DNA of 64,000 nt from Citrobacter sp. JGM124 (GCF_018257795.1 NZ_JAERJD010000008.1:1-64000); one strand, 5' to 3'. Counted from the first letter of the stretch, positions 12,001 through 19,220 are shown. Made by a program: numbers and translations. Notes: generated by a model from the sequence alone, not told the origin.

Positions 12001-12035
12001 CCAGTGTAACCTTTGGGGTTAAATATAACTTCTAA
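3..12035 (+). CDS. Giant autotransporter (type Va), 5' end outside the window
   Basis: The frame is open from the first bases, so the N-terminus and signal peptide lie upstream; about 4010 residues are visible. The passenger is Gly/Asn/Ser/Thr-rich beta-helical repeat sequence with recurring autotransporter-associated (PATR-like) units such as NDYTGGTIINSGTVVAGSDN. About six modules of 570-620 residues recur, marked by a (T/F)YNYGLS-like motif near bases 642, 2502, 4299, 6000, 7794 and 9555. From about residue 3690 a C-terminal beta-barrel follows, with MWLRTSGSHN and repeated aromatic strands, ending in VTFGVKYNF with the terminal Phe expected for BAM-dependent insertion. It should be a surface-exposed or secreted adhesin-like protein. 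Partner and ligand cannot be told from sequence. Almost no Cys is present, as is usual for passengers. The family assignment is firm; the biological role is not. Confidence 0.93.
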   Translation, partial: QLVLNNGATVALNSANVADTVGVNIGTDSSLSLSSLAAFNHALTGGGTLSIDADNQAFTFGANTGSGFGGLVNFGNGQLALSGSTSNNSTALTSAILSVDKGATVDVTGGDQSLGGLTLNGGTTTFDDGTITTAKLSVADDATSIIQVEPGQTQADDNLLDQNVGSRHQLVNSTVQLTDKDLGQLTLQDSKGQTLAGNTELAINQDGIDVATGTYNYGLSGIGGGLSTVAKLVKVALTAGQALALDTAGSTSKLFTAQITGRGNLELNANTETLTLDNADNDYTGGTIINSGTVVAGSDNALGATSSLSTLANSRFNLNGKNQTINGALTNAGTVTVGLNGTLTSNSLTNNGAVLLNQGSLINNGALANIGNVNLVGGSLTSGELNNSGIINLGSGTLTLNNGGVSTSVGGLAGNGSLRVTGGELTLSKVNSGLTASTAISEGAAVTLTDTGSLGSGAVSVGGDLNLNATQTLANVLSGDGAVNTGSAVTLSGSNTAFTGSQNIGANGQLTVSSGANLGAGNAVNLTASGAELVLNAVNETLNQVLTGIVGSTVSVKGAGATVLGANNTGFAGNYAVSGSSSLQVSNASNLGTSASVSLAAATDILKLAGYSGIFANQVSGAGQLELNNSSVILNSSQKLANSVGVDIDTNSNLTLSSLTAFNQALTGDGVLNIDAGNQTFAFGANTGSAFDGKVNLNNSQFALSGSNTTNTVALKNAMLSVNKGADVSVTAEGQAIGGLTFNGGTTAFNNGSITTNNLNVTSDSIIQIEPDQARTGNLLDQNVQSREQLVNSTTQLTEQQLQQLTLQNAQGDVLNEGVELAIHQNNADVAQGTYNYLLSGLGGGLSTVSQLVKVALIAGKTLTLDTAGSTTKTFTAQIVGDGNLALNGNSDTLTLTNAQNSYSGTTTINSGIVAAGSDNALGQTASLSTKAGSQFNLNGKTQNISGALTNAGTVTLGQGGNLTSDTLVNSDTVNIDGGTFTLNNGGSSTQEGGLTGNGTLQINGGDLELSKANAGLAGETLIGKDATITLSNTGTLGSASVDVGGNLNLNLNNGQVIGNILSGAGTINTAGTVTLGGTNTFSGTHSIGKNAQLTISKAANLGADSATVDLSDSGAELVLNGLTEALNNNLSGVTDSTISLENAASVKLGGSNSGFNGTYALSGKSTLIASDSDKLGTAASVSLGSQDTLSLEGYNGTFANQVTGQGTVSLSQASGVTLDQSQNLGTGIGVKIEDGSDLNLSGLETFDHALTGYGALNIDANNKDFTFGSTTGSAFFGQVTLNNTLFDLPTNSSALTNAGLTVSSGSIVNVGTSDSAINGLNISKGRVNFSVDRPQTTADGVIKTQNLTLDSGTVGINGSSEWENYSDPSLYSLSVLEQDYGNILMMLVDTQELTGKVNKNLKLNINGEYVETNKQAVFESITQGGQVVADATYNFGLADKGASGTPGLYAKYSLVALNLLTDSEDGLLLQTSAGSSDLRIMRSLLSGVGGLVIDASNGALTIENSDNSYTGDTLVKQGDLILGDDGVLGKTSLLDISAGASTQLNGHSQTIGSLQNSGSLDITGGTLNVTTGGTSSSENGLTGDGTLQVNGGTLTVSNSNAGLLGNTLIEKGAAVALTGLGNLGSAAIDVGGELKLSVSQALANILSGDGEINTDGDVELTGKNTFTGTHNLLGSGTLTIGATNNLGDDSAKVSLNKGTALILSALNGTVNNAITGVAGSTVSLVSAAQATLGGDNSHFEGTYNVSGNSTLSVGTTDQLGADASVLLADTGDTLNLNDFGETFSNSVQGTGTLSLTQGSSATLDASQQLGANIGINISDDSALNLSGLSQFNQALKGEGTLNVNANDQAFSFGDTTGNAFLGDVALSNSQFDLSGNNTTALTKATLSVGDDATVSVTTGTQKIGGLVFNGGITQFTGGDIAATSLDVSKDSVIQVENDLSLGTNLLEQSYGETRTLVASQSLSADKLSMLRLQNLQNEDLNGAVEQDVVQGGQVVGQGFYNYGLSGDNGLSVVARLITLALAEGQKLQLDTANTQEDALTFTAQITGKGNLQLDAASNNLTLANENNDYTGSTTINTGTVVAGSNNALGKTSSLNTLATTGFNLNGYTQTISGALNNAGSVNIAGGNLTSGILTNTGTVDIGDGTLTLTNGGRSDIQDGLTGSGTLNVNAGTLTLSSANAGLSASTLINQGAAITLVDDGTLGNAAVTVDGSLNLNAKQTLGNVLSGIGQVNTAADITLSGNNADFSGTHSVAANGQLTVSQAVNLGADKATVDLSASGAELVLSGVKEAVNQALNGGAGTLVSVTDESATILGGDNSGFLGQYAVSGGSSVQVSKTSALGDKASVSLEGGNAILSLSGFDGVFANTVSGEGQLMLNNGASVTLNNTNVAETVGVDISADNDLTLANLTAFNHSLSGSGDLNINSDNQAFNFGANTGDSFGGNVTLNNTIFNLNTNNVAALNSAKLTLDSGSQVNVGNTDNVLNKLDIKDGTLAFEADAPQSKANGTVTVNDLNLAGGVISVTGNSNWENTTPVVAPGVSILEQDAGNVLMTLIDAKNVSGNVNDLTLSINGTKVTEAEQAILSTITQGGVDAAQATYNYGLTDANNGQGGLYVKYGLTALKLLTDGADALVLATAGGSTNQTLNALLSGTGGLNIDASKGDLTLANGNNSYTGETTVNAGNLLLGANGALGQTSALNIAKEASTSLNGFKQTVGQLNNGGKLDLAGGELALNQGGYSTETDGLKGNGTLTINGGDFAVSGTNASLSGKTVIQDTASVTLTDAGTLGSSNIDISSNGALNLNVADLNLGNTLSGAGKVNINAATILSGNSDFTGEHHVGENASLTVSDGSNIGAKDATVHLDNATSSLVLKALSGAVNNALYGVADSIVALTNGAKAQLNGDNSGFLGRYTVNGNSALIVTAANNLGNASGVELTNAGDKLVLSGYQGDFTHSVTGNGELNFTDAADVIFNSDYNVDNTIGMNIDTNSSLTLDGLDVFNHQLDGSGVLNINNGGNDFHFGNNTGKAFTGNVNLNNTGFTLTADNDLLQNAYLTLSKESLVTVSNGEQKVAGLSMNGGTLKFDNIVDNNGQFTSQGTVTAGTIDVTGGGNVQVALPTNVTPGLDGEGKSLLELDAGNIILQLAQGNANGSGSELVLQDENGEKITAGITADLTNQGATSAAAKGTFDYGLSTGDKLDGLYINYGLKAIELLASGADALKVQALADKVNSLSSLISGTGDLAIEGLSDDAILTLTNGKNDYTGATLVNRGGLKLSADGALGDTSELAMAEGTSVDINNTTQTAGKLNSAINTVLNLNGGTLTVKDGGQIAGTLLGAGQFNLQGGQLAISQANTGFTGNTSIDSAASATLNNVAGLGSGSIANKGTLTLDGAEGNFANNLTENGKLQLQNKAAITLTGNNSQYSGAFITDEGTSITASKADQVGTSSVNNNGTFIFNVTDDWSFNNVLNGSGELVKQGAGTLKFTGDSVTASNTVIENGLVQLGEGTTKSLDEVTIGQQTVKAAADTSTQTPFNLNSNVTIQQQGALGGFGNVTGNVDNAGRLVMSHALTGDRFADFTINGNYTGQAGSSIIFDTVLAGDDSATDRLVIKGDSSGVGTVYVNNISGQGAYTNNGIKIIDISGKSGANFELGGRVVAGAYEYKLYQGGTGSTGGTGDGNWYLRTENPDRPEAGSYIANLAAANTLFNTNLEDRSGETWYTDAMTGEKKATSMWLRTSGSHNRSRDDNSNFKTQDNRFVTQLGGDILRFNRDANDLWRLGVMAGYGQSNNNTHTSQSGSESKGSVKGYSIGTYGTWFADTETNTGAYVDTWLQYSWFKNEVNGQDLATEKYDSKGFTGSLEGGYTFQTGASENYDFYVQPKAQAIWMGVKADGHKEASNTQISGTGNGNVQTRIGLKAFVTKSAQEKETQSQLFKPYAELSWVHNSKDFGVEMSHETTGSQTIKQGGAKNVAEVKLGLEGDVTNRLNMWGNVTQQVGGKGYSETSVTFGVKYNF

Positions 12036-12062
12036 TGTGAAGTAAGCTTTTTGTGGAACAAA

Positions 12063-12097
12063 AATCCGTAATCTCTCAGAGGTTACGGATTTTTTTT
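12063..12097 (+). terminator. Rho-independent terminator after the autotransporter
   Basis: An inverted repeat (AATCCGTAA ... TTACGGATT) is followed by a run of eight T. It lies about 30 bases after the autotransporter stop codon and should separate its transcription from the downstream SseJ-like gene. Confidence 0.85.
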
Positions 12098-12275
12098 ATG
12101 TGTCCTGGTTTCACCATAAAGCGTGGAGGACTAAAGCGTAATAACGACACACTAAATACCCTATTATGAAAAAAAGCGAAATGAGATAGCCTGCCAGAAG
12201 GATATTGAGTCATTTTTTGAAATACATGCGGCTATCAGATGTTGAATAATAAAATCTAAAAAAGGATGATCAAGC

Positions 12276-13469
12276 ATGGTTGCGATTAATAGTTCCAGTA
12301 TCTTACCTGTACTACAAAAAACACTGCATTCAGAATTAAAAAATCCCGGCATCCACTTATTACCTGCTTTAGTAAAAATAGGATCGATTAACCATTCCCA
12401 GGTTGATTTTCTCTGTGGGGAAAATCAACCGTTGGATGCCAGTCCAACGATAAACAAATCAGTGAATCAGCCGACAGCGGCATCCGTATTAATAGCTTCA
12501 CTGAAGCGAGTTATTAATGAGATGCCATTGAGTCCTGAAAGTGTAAAAGCGAGTCATAATACACCCGACACGCCAGTTCTCACATCAACCTTCAGGCTGG
12601 CAGCGGCAATCGATAGTCTCTATCCACGCCCTGTGTCATCAGGTCTGGATGGTTTTGACAGGTTTGTTATATTTGGTGATAGCCTTTCCGACTCTGAAGG
12701 CCGGATGTTTGAAAAAACACATCACATATTTCCATCCTATAATCAATATTACGACGGGCGGTTTACCAATGGCTTTGTCTGGGGGGAGTATTTGTCATCC
12801 CCGGCTTTTTTGAATAAAGAACTGGTCAACTTTGCTGAAGGGGGGAGTACTTCTGCCAGTTATTCGCGTTTTAATCTGTTGGGCGATTTCCTGTCAAATA
12901 TTGAAACGCAAATCAAATCTTATCAACCTTCCGAAAGGGATATGACCCTGTTTTTTGCAGGGGCGAATGATTATATCACTCTCCATAAAGATAATATTAT
13001 TCACGTTGTGGAAAAACAGATCGATGATATTACAAAATTACTGGGCGGGGGCGTCAACCATGCACTGGTGATGGGGATGCCAGATATTTCGTTGACACCT
13101 GACTCAAAGTATTCAGAGGATAAAAGAAAGTACAAGGATATTACTATTGCTCATAATGCGTTGTTGCAGCAAAATGTTGAGGAATTAAAAGAAAAATATC
13201 CCGATAAAAAAATATTTTTCTTTGATACGACATCCGCCCTTAAAAAAATTATTAAAGTAGCTGATGATATAGGTTATGACACCCGGCATTCCTATACTAA
13301 GCATGGTTATATTCATAACCCTGTAGGGTCAGATCCTGAGTTAAATATTGCACCTGCGTATCTTTACAATGATGGGGTTCACCCTACTCAGGAGGTACAC
13401 CACGCTTTTGCGACCCTGTTGACTAACTTTATTAGCCATAATTATGCAAGTCAGCCAGCTATAGCATAG
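12276..13469 (+). CDS. SseJ-like GDSL acyltransferase/lipase
   Basis: A 397-residue SGNH/GDSL hydrolase. Visible catalytic blocks are FGDSLSDS (Ser136), FAEGGS (Gly189), GANDY (Asn231) and NDGVHP (Asp366, His369). From about residue 128 to the C-terminus it matches my recollection of Salmonella SseJ, the SPI-2 effector that makes cholesterol esters in host membranes, at very high identity, including GRMFEKTHH, EGGSTSASYS and HPTQEVHH. The first 125 residues do not resemble SseJ. They lack the WEK(I/M)xxFF translocation motif of SseJ and related SPI-2 effectors, and no Sec signal peptide is evident. An AAGGA ribosome site precedes the ATG. The gene is AT-richer than its neighbours and sits alone between a terminator and the convergent yjdC, which suggests acquisition. 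A glycerophospholipid acyltransferase or phospholipase activity is likely. Secretion by a type III system is an inference. Confidence 0.88.
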   Translation: MVAINSSSILPVLQKTLHSELKNPGIHLLPALVKIGSINHSQVDFLCGENQPLDASPTINKSVNQPTAASVLIASLKRVINEMPLSPESVKASHNTPDTPVLTSTFRLAAAIDSLYPRPVSSGLDGFDRFVIFGDSLSDSEGRMFEKTHHIFPSYNQYYDGRFTNGFVWGEYLSSPAFLNKELVNFAEGGSTSASYSRFNLLGDFLSNIETQIKSYQPSERDMTLFFAGANDYITLHKDNIIHVVEKQIDDITKLLGGGVNHALVMGMPDISLTPDSKYSEDKRKYKDITIAHNALLQQNVEELKEKYPDKKIFFFDTTSALKKIIKVADDIGYDTRHSYTKHGYIHNPVGSDPELNIAPAYLYNDGVHPTQEVHHAFATLLTNFISHNYASQPAIA

Positions 13470-13490
13470 CTGACATGGGACGTTGTTAAA

Positions 13491-13526
13491 TCACCTTATC
13501 GTGATGTTCAGCTCACGATAAGGTGA
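13491..13526. terminator. Perfect inverted repeat between convergent genes
   Basis: A perfect 14-bp inverted repeat (TCACCTTATCGTGA and its complement) with an 8-base loop lies between the SseJ-like gene and convergent yjdC. There is no clear T run on either side, so it may be a weak bidirectional terminator or an mRNA 3'-end stabiliser. Confidence 0.5.
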
Positions 13527-13553
13527 GGATACCACTGCGAGTAGATTGCAAGA

Positions 13554-14129
13554 TCAGGTTAGTGCCCCGCCCTGACGACACAAGGCAAAACGTAAAATAT
13601 CTTCAGCCAGACGATGGGCCGTATCAATATCTGCCTGATTATGTTTGACTAAAAGTTTGCATAAACAGCCTTCCAGTACCAGTTCCATTTGGTCTGCCAC
13701 CATTTCGGGATCGTCCACTTCAAGCTGTGTCAATAATGAATGGGTGTAGCGCCTGGCCGCTTGTTTTTGCTGGTCGGCTAACTGGTGAATGGGGTCGGTG
13801 GGGTCAGTGTAAAAAGTACAGGCGGCAATAAATAAGCAGCCTGGGTAGCGCTGTTTATTCAGACACTCGGTGAGAGCGTGATAGCGCAGGAGGAGCTTCT
13901 GTTGTACTGAAAGATCTTCATTCAGCATTAGCTGGCGCTGCCAGACTTCAACTTTACCACTGAGATAGCGCAATGCGTCATACAACATGGCTTCTTTATC
14001 AGGCCAGAATTGGCGAATCTCTGCGACGGGATGATGGGTTTCCTTAGCCACAATGTCCAGAGTAATACGAGCAATACCCTCACGCTCAAGGATATGCAAG
14101 GTCTGTTCTAAAACATCTTCACGCTGCAC
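13554..14129 (-). CDS. yjdC: TetR-family regulator YjdC
   Basis: A 191-residue protein with an N-terminal TetR-type helix-turn-helix (about residues 18-45, with [17 protein letters not shown] after it) and an all-helical ligand-binding domain. The C-terminal stretch [20 protein letters not shown] agrees with E. coli YjdC, which also lies beside dsbD. The start codon is GTG, preceded by GGAGACAACC. The gene lies about 40 bp downstream of dsbD on the same strand. Its ligand and targets are not known to me. Confidence 0.9.
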   Translation of the reverse strand: MQREDVLEQTLHILEREGIARITLDIVAKETHHPVAEIRQFWPDKEAMLYDALRYLSGKVEVWQRQLMLNEDLSVQQKLLLRYHALTECLNKQRYPGCLFIAACTFYTDPTDPIHQLADQQKQAARRYTHSLLTQLEVDDPEMVADQMELVLEGCLCKLLVKHNQADIDTAHRLAEDILRFALCRQGGALT

Positions 14130-14167
14130 GGTTGTCTCCTTCGGTTAACGCAAAAAGGCAATGTGAC

Positions 14168-15886
14168 CTATTGCGTCAGACGATTCAAATGGTGACTAAA
14201 CTCTTCTGAATCCATAAAGCCGGTAACGCTTAAGTCAGCGACTTCGTGGCCCTGCGGGTCAAAGAACAGAATAGTCGGTAATCCCAGCACATTCAGGTGT
14301 CGTAGCAAGGCTTGGTCCGCTTCATTATTTGCGGTGACATTAGCTTGTAACAACACCATACCAGATAATGCCTGCTGTATCTTTGGATCGCTAAAGGTGT
14401 ATTTTTCAAAAGCCTTACATGCGGTACACCAGTCTGCATACAAATCGAGCATGACGGGTTTACCTGCTTGTTGTGCTTTTTCCAGTGCTGAACTGAGCCC
14501 GGCCACATTTTCAATGTGGATGAAGTTCAGATGCGCTTGTTCGTTCTGAGTTGAAGGCGGGGAAAATACCCAGTCTTGTAAAGGACGAACGCTAATCATG
14601 GCCGCCACCAGGAAAATAATCTGCAGTACTCTGGCCCAGGGTTTACTGACACTTAAACTGGTAATAAACGCCCATAAGAAGAAGGCCGCGCCGAGCATGC
14701 CCCACAGACGTAGTCCCCAGATATCGCCAACCACACGTTCCAGTAAAAAAACAGGGAGTGCAAGGATCACAAACCCAAAAGCAATTTTGACGCTTTCCAT
14801 CCATGGGCCACTTTTCGGCAGTAGCTTATTACCAAACACAGTGACGAGTACTAAAGGTAATCCCATCCCTAAAGCATAGAGATAAAGCGTTCCTCCACCG
14901 AGCCAGAGATCTCCACTTTGGGCAATATAGAGCAAAATAGCGCTGAGTGGAGCAGTGGTACAAGGTGAGCAAATAAGCCCGGCTAACGCACCCATCGCGA
15001 AAACCCCATATACGGAGCCACCTTGCTGACGCTGACTGATCAATGTCAGTCTTGTCTGTAAAGCAGAGGGGAGTTGCAGGGTAAACAGGCCAAACATCGA
15101 TGCTGCCAGTAGAACAAACATGGCAGAGAGTGTGATCAGTACATAAGGGTGCTGCAATGCGGCCTGGAAGGGCAAACCCACAGCGGCGACAACCAGCCCT
15201 AATGCTGTATAGGTGAGTGCCATTCCCTGGATGTAGATAAAGGCCAGCATCAGGGCTCTGGTGGTAGAAAGACGAGCCTTCCCCCCCAGTACAATTCCTG
15301 AAATGAGCGGGTACATCGGTAATACGCAAGGAGTAAAGGCGATACCCACACCAATTAAAAATGCCCACAGTGCGGAAAATGGCAGTGTGCTTTCAGTGCT
15401 GGTGGGTGGGGGTTCTGCCACTGGCTCAGAGGTGAGGGACGGTAATGAATTTGATACGGCAATAACCTGACTGAGGGGAACATCACGGGTTTCCGGGGGA
15501 TAGCAAAAACCTGACTCGGCACACCCTTGATAGGTGATGCTCAGAGTGGCTCCTTTCTCAGCACTCATGATGGTGAGCGGCAGACTCAGTGCTTCAGTAA
15601 AAATCTCTGTTTTGCCAAAAAACTCATCTTCATGCCAGATGCCTGGCGGGAGCTCCAGCGGTGCCAGCTGCGCCTTCTCTGGCACGACTTTTATTTGCTG
15701 ACGATAGAGATAGTAGCCCGGCTTTATGTGCCAGCTTAGGGTTAGCTGGTGGTCCTTCTGCTGGAAATCAAAAGCAAATGCCTGGTCAGCAGGGACAAAC
15801 TGAGATCGGTTTGCACCATCAAATAATCCAGCAAAAGCCTGTGAACTGCACAGTAACAGGATAAAAGTAATAATGCGCAACGTCAT
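14168..15886 (-). CDS. dsbD: Thiol:disulfide interchange protein DsbD
   Basis: A 572-residue inner-membrane reductant conduit that carries electrons from cytoplasmic thioredoxin to periplasmic DsbC, DsbG and CcmG. It has an N-terminal signal peptide ending near SSQAFA, and an alpha domain containing CAESGFC. An eight-helix beta domain follows with [13 protein letters not shown] and [12 protein letters not shown], the two membrane cysteines. The C-terminal thioredoxin-like gamma domain carries WCTACK. Length agrees with E. coli DsbD (565). The order yjdC-dsbD-dcuA-aspA is as in E. coli except that cutA is absent. Confidence 0.96.
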   Translation of the reverse strand: MTLRIITFILLLCSSQAFAGLFDGANRSQFVPADQAFAFDFQQKDHQLTLSWHIKPGYYLYRQQIKVVPEKAQLAPLELPPGIWHEDEFFGKTEIFTEALSLPLTIMSAEKGATLSITYQGCAESGFCYPPETRDVPLSQVIAVSNSLPSLTSEPVAEPPPTSTESTLPFSALWAFLIGVGIAFTPCVLPMYPLISGIVLGGKARLSTTRALMLAFIYIQGMALTYTALGLVVAAVGLPFQAALQHPYVLITLSAMFVLLAASMFGLFTLQLPSALQTRLTLISQRQQGGSVYGVFAMGALAGLICSPCTTAPLSAILLYIAQSGDLWLGGGTLYLYALGMGLPLVLVTVFGNKLLPKSGPWMESVKIAFGFVILALPVFLLERVVGDIWGLRLWGMLGAAFFLWAFITSLSVSKPWARVLQIIFLVAAMISVRPLQDWVFSPPSTQNEQAHLNFIHIENVAGLSSALEKAQQAGKPVMLDLYADWCTACKAFEKYTFSDPKIQQALSGMVLLQANVTANNEADQALLRHLNVLGLPTILFFDPQGHEVADLSVTGFMDSEEFSHHLNRLTQ

Positions 15887-15959
15887 AAAGGATCTTCATC
15901 ATTTTGTCAGCCACTGACAATGCCAGTTGTGCCAGGATAGGGGAGAAAGCCGTTCATCA

Positions 15960-15986
15960 CTGTCACTTTTACGCTTCAAGTGACAG
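15960..15986. repeat. Inverted repeat in the dsbD-dcuA gap
   Basis: CTGTCACTT pairs with AAGTGACAG across a 9-base loop. The 161-bp gap between dcuA and dsbD holds no gene; in E. coli cutA occupies this position. With no T run, its role as a terminator is uncertain. Confidence 0.4.
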
Positions 15987-16047
15987 CGACGAACTATATC
16001 ATGCGGTAAAGAGGATGGGTGGTGCAGACATCGGTGTTTAACGATAT

Positions 16048-17349
16048 TTACAGAATAATACTACCCAGGATGAAACCGAACACGACACACAGGCTGATAG
16101 CGATGATCCCGGGGATCATAAAGGGATGGTTAAAGACATATTTACCAATACGGGTCGATCCGGTGTCATCCATTTCCACCGCAGCCAACAATGTCGGATA
16201 GGTTGGCAGGACAAACAGTGCTGAGACAGCAGCAAAAGAAGCAATAGCGGTCAATGGGCTAACACCCAGTAATAATGCAGCGGGCATCAGTGCTTTTGCA
16301 GTTGCTGCCTGGGAGTAAAGTAACATGGAGGCGAAAAAGAGCACCACAGCTAATAACCATGGAAAATCATCCAGTAAGTTTCCAGCTATGCTCTGGATAT
16401 CGGTTATATGAGCTTTGACAAAGGTATCCCCTAGCCAGGCAACACCCAGAACACACACACAGGCACTCATACCTGACTTAAAGGTGCTGGCGTTGAGAAC
16501 TTCACCCGTATCTATTTTACAGCTGAAACTGATCAATGCAGCGATAGTTAACATGAAGACGACAATCGCTTCGTTGCGGGGCAATATGGGGTTGTCAATC
16601 AGCCCTACGGTATCGCTAATTGCGGTGGCATAAAGCATTACTGCAATGATACCTATCAGAAATAATAATACAGAACGTTTGGCATGAGGTTTCAGTTTGA
16701 AGACTTGGTTGCCACGCAATTGAACTTCACCTTTGGCAAGACGCTCCTGGTAAACAGGATCATCTTTCAGTTCGCAGCCAAGGAAGTTACAGACCACGGC
16801 GGTCAGTAAAATAGCGCCCAGAGTAGAAGGAATACAAATAGCCAGTAGCGTCAGATAACTCACGCCCAGGGGTTCCAGAATACCGGAAAAAAAGACAACC
16901 GCAGCAGAAATAGGTGAGGCAGTGATGGCAATTTGTGAAGCGATAACTGCGATAGAGAGCGGGCGAGAAGGTCGGATACCTTGTTCCTTCGCGACTTCAG
17001 TGATCACCGGCAGTGTGGAAAACGCCGTGTGCCCAGTACCTGCCAGAACTGTCATAAACCACGTCACTAATGGTGCCAGAAATGTAATCTGCTTTGGATG
17101 GCGACGTAACATACGTTCCGCTAAACCGACCAGGTAATCCATGCCGCCAGCGACCTGCATTGCTGCAATAGCGGCGATAACGGCCATGATTATCTCGATC
17201 ACATCAAAAGGGATCGCACCAGGCTGTATTTGGAAAACCAATGTGAGTACCAGGACACCCAAACCGCCGGCAAAACCGATACCTATGCCGCCAAGTCTGG
17301 CTCCAAGGTATATCGCCAATAAGACGATAACGAGCTCTGCAGCAAACAT
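16048..17349 (-). CDS. dcuA: Anaerobic C4-dicarboxylate transporter DcuA
   Basis: A 433-residue hydrophobic inner-membrane antiporter that exchanges aspartate or fumarate for succinate. It begins MFAAELVIVLLAIYLGARLG, matching the E. coli N-terminus. An upstream in-frame ATG at 17427 would add 26 charged residues unlike the family, and AGGAAG sits just upstream of the chosen ATG. Multiple membrane helices run throughout, and conserved stretches include FDVIEIIMAVIAAIAAMQVA. It lies downstream of aspA on the same strand with a terminator hairpin between them, as in E. coli. It works with AspA and FrdABCD in fumarate respiration. Confidence 0.95.
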   Translation of the reverse strand: MFAAELVIVLLAIYLGARLGGIGIGFAGGLGVLVLTLVFQIQPGAIPFDVIEIIMAVIAAIAAMQVAGGMDYLVGLAERMLRRHPKQITFLAPLVTWFMTVLAGTGHTAFSTLPVITEVAKEQGIRPSRPLSIAVIASQIAITASPISAAVVFFSGILEPLGVSYLTLLAICIPSTLGAILLTAVVCNFLGCELKDDPVYQERLAKGEVQLRGNQVFKLKPHAKRSVLLFLIGIIAVMLYATAISDTVGLIDNPILPRNEAIVVFMLTIAALISFSCKIDTGEVLNASTFKSGMSACVCVLGVAWLGDTFVKAHITDIQSIAGNLLDDFPWLLAVVLFFASMLLYSQAATAKALMPAALLLGVSPLTAIASFAAVSALFVLPTYPTLLAAVEMDDTGSTRIGKYVFNHPFMIPGIIAISLCVVFGFILGSIIL

Positions 17350-17412
17350 AATGACTTCCTCACTATTAATAAATTGAAAATGAACTGTTATTTTTTTGTG
17401 GCGCCTGACACG

Positions 17413-17441
17413 AAAAAGGCACGTCATAAATGACGTGCCTT
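17413..17441 (-). terminator. Terminator between aspA and dcuA
   Basis: Read on the minus strand, AAGGCACGTCA pairs with TGACGTGCCTT around a 4-base loop and is followed by a T run. It lies just after the aspA stop and can attenuate read-through into dcuA. Confidence 0.8.
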
Positions 17442-17462
17442 GATAGCGGTTATGCAGTCGAA

Positions 17463-18899
17463 CTATTTATCATTTTCATCAGTAAACCGTTTAGCTTTAT
17501 AAACCGGATGCATCAGGTTATTGACGGAAAAGATATCGTCCAGTTCAGCCTCGGTCAGCAGACCTCGTTCCAGCACAACATCACGCACATTCTTGCCTGT
17601 TTCAGCACAAATTTTCCCAACGATGTCACCATTATGATGACCAATAAATGGGTTCAGATAGGTAACGATACCAATAGAGTTATAAACGTAGCTTTCGCAT
17701 ACCTCTTTATTGGCTGTAATACCATTGATGCACTTTTCCAGTAGATTGTAGCAGGCATTCGTCAAAATATGGATAGACTCAAACATCGCCTGACCGATGA
17801 CCGGTTCCATGACATTCAGCTGGAGTTGACCTGCTTCTGCTGCCATGGTGACGGTCATATCATTACCAATGACCTTAAAGCAGACTTGATTCACGACTTC
17901 AGGAATCACAGGGTTGACTTTGGCTGGCATGATAGAGGAGCCAGCCTGAAGCTCTGGTAAGTTAATTTCGTTCAGCCCTGCTCGTGGGCCCGAAGAGAGC
18001 AGGCGCAAGTCATTGCAGATTTTGGACATTTTCACAGCCAGGCGTTTCAGTGCGCTGTGAACCATTACATAGGCGCCACAGTCAGAGGTTGCCTCGATCA
18101 AGTCTTCAGCTGGCAGGCAAGGGAGGCCACTGACTTCCGCCAATTTCTGTACAGCAAGTTGCTGATAACCTTCCGGAGTATTCAGACGAGTGCCTATCGC
18201 TGTCGCTCCGAGGTTAACTTCCAGCAGTAAATCCGCCGTCCGCAGCAGGTTTTTTTGCTCTTCGGCGAGCAGCACATTAAACGCGTGGAACTCCTGGCCG
18301 AGACTCATTGGTACGGCATCCTGTAATTGGGTACGCCCCATCTTCAGGATGGATTCAAATTCGACGGCTTTGCGCTGGAAGCCTTCACTCAGGTGATGGA
18401 TGGCTTCGATAAGTTTAACGATGGAGGCATAAACGGCAATTCGGAACCCCGTAGGGTATGCATCGTTAGTCGACTGGCATTTATTTACATGGTCATTCGG
18501 ATTGAGGTAGTCGTACTCGCCTTTCTGATGTCCCAGCAATTCCAGACCGATATTAGCCAGAACTTCGTTGGTGTTCATGTTTACTGAAGTCCCGGCTCCC
18601 CCCTGGTATACATCCACCGGGAACTGGTCCATAAACTTACCCTGTACCAGGACTTCATCGCAGGCTTTAATAATGGCATCGGCGATAGCTTTAGGGATAG
18701 TGTGCAGCTCTTTGTTTGCCATGGCTGCTGCTTTTTTAACCATGACCATACCGCGAACGAATTCTGGTATGTCACTAATTTTATTGTGACTAATATAAAA
18801 GTTTTCAATCGCACGCAGAGTATGGATGCCGTAGTAGGCCTCCGCTGGCACTTCCCTGGTACCCAGTAGGTCTTCTTCGATACGAATGTTGTTTAGCAT
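17463..18899 (-). CDS. aspA: Aspartate ammonia-lyase (aspartase)
   Basis: A 478-residue fumarase/aspartase superfamily enzyme that deaminates L-aspartate to fumarate and ammonia. The superfamily signature [11 protein letters not shown] is intact, as are [10 protein letters not shown] and [10 protein letters not shown]. Length equals the E. coli enzyme. Fumarate made here can feed FrdABCD, and DcuA imports the aspartate. The start ATG gives [13 protein letters not shown], the family N-terminus. Confidence 0.97.
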   Translation of the reverse strand: MLNNIRIEEDLLGTREVPAEAYYGIHTLRAIENFYISHNKISDIPEFVRGMVMVKKAAAMANKELHTIPKAIADAIIKACDEVLVQGKFMDQFPVDVYQGGAGTSVNMNTNEVLANIGLELLGHQKGEYDYLNPNDHVNKCQSTNDAYPTGFRIAVYASIVKLIEAIHHLSEGFQRKAVEFESILKMGRTQLQDAVPMSLGQEFHAFNVLLAEEQKNLLRTADLLLEVNLGATAIGTRLNTPEGYQQLAVQKLAEVSGLPCLPAEDLIEATSDCGAYVMVHSALKRLAVKMSKICNDLRLLSSGPRAGLNEINLPELQAGSSIMPAKVNPVIPEVVNQVCFKVIGNDMTVTMAAEAGQLQLNVMEPVIGQAMFESIHILTNACYNLLEKCINGITANKEVCESYVYNSIGIVTYLNPFIGHHNGDIVGKICAETGKNVRDVVLERGLLTEAELDDIFSVNNLMHPVYKAKRFTDENDK

Positions 18900-19220
18900 G
18901 TAAACCTTCTTATTTAACTATCACAATTTACGCACACAGGATATCTGGCGCTGAAAGGATTAAGCCGATGATTATGTCCAGTATTCGCTCATCGACCGTG
19001 ATCATATGCTGATAATAGCTAATTGTATTAACCTGGATCACTTATTCTTGCCAATAGACGACAACAATTATCGATTTGTGACAGAGGTCAATAGTTACTC
19101 AGATTCACCGTCGGCCCCTTGAATTTTGGTTATTGCATCACCATCTGTTAGTGAACTACCTTGATAACCCATTTTTGTAAGCCCCTGGACTTGGGACTTG
19201 CCTGATAACAGGAGCATTCG
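18900..19220. other. Intergenic region between divergent aspA and fxsA
   Basis: These 321 bases hold no convincing gene and must contain promoters for aspA (minus) and fxsA (plus). A half-matched CRP-like sequence TGTGA-N6-TCAAT lies at 19077-19092. CRP and anaerobic control of aspA are known in E. coli, but the site here is only suggestive. Confidence 0.4.
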
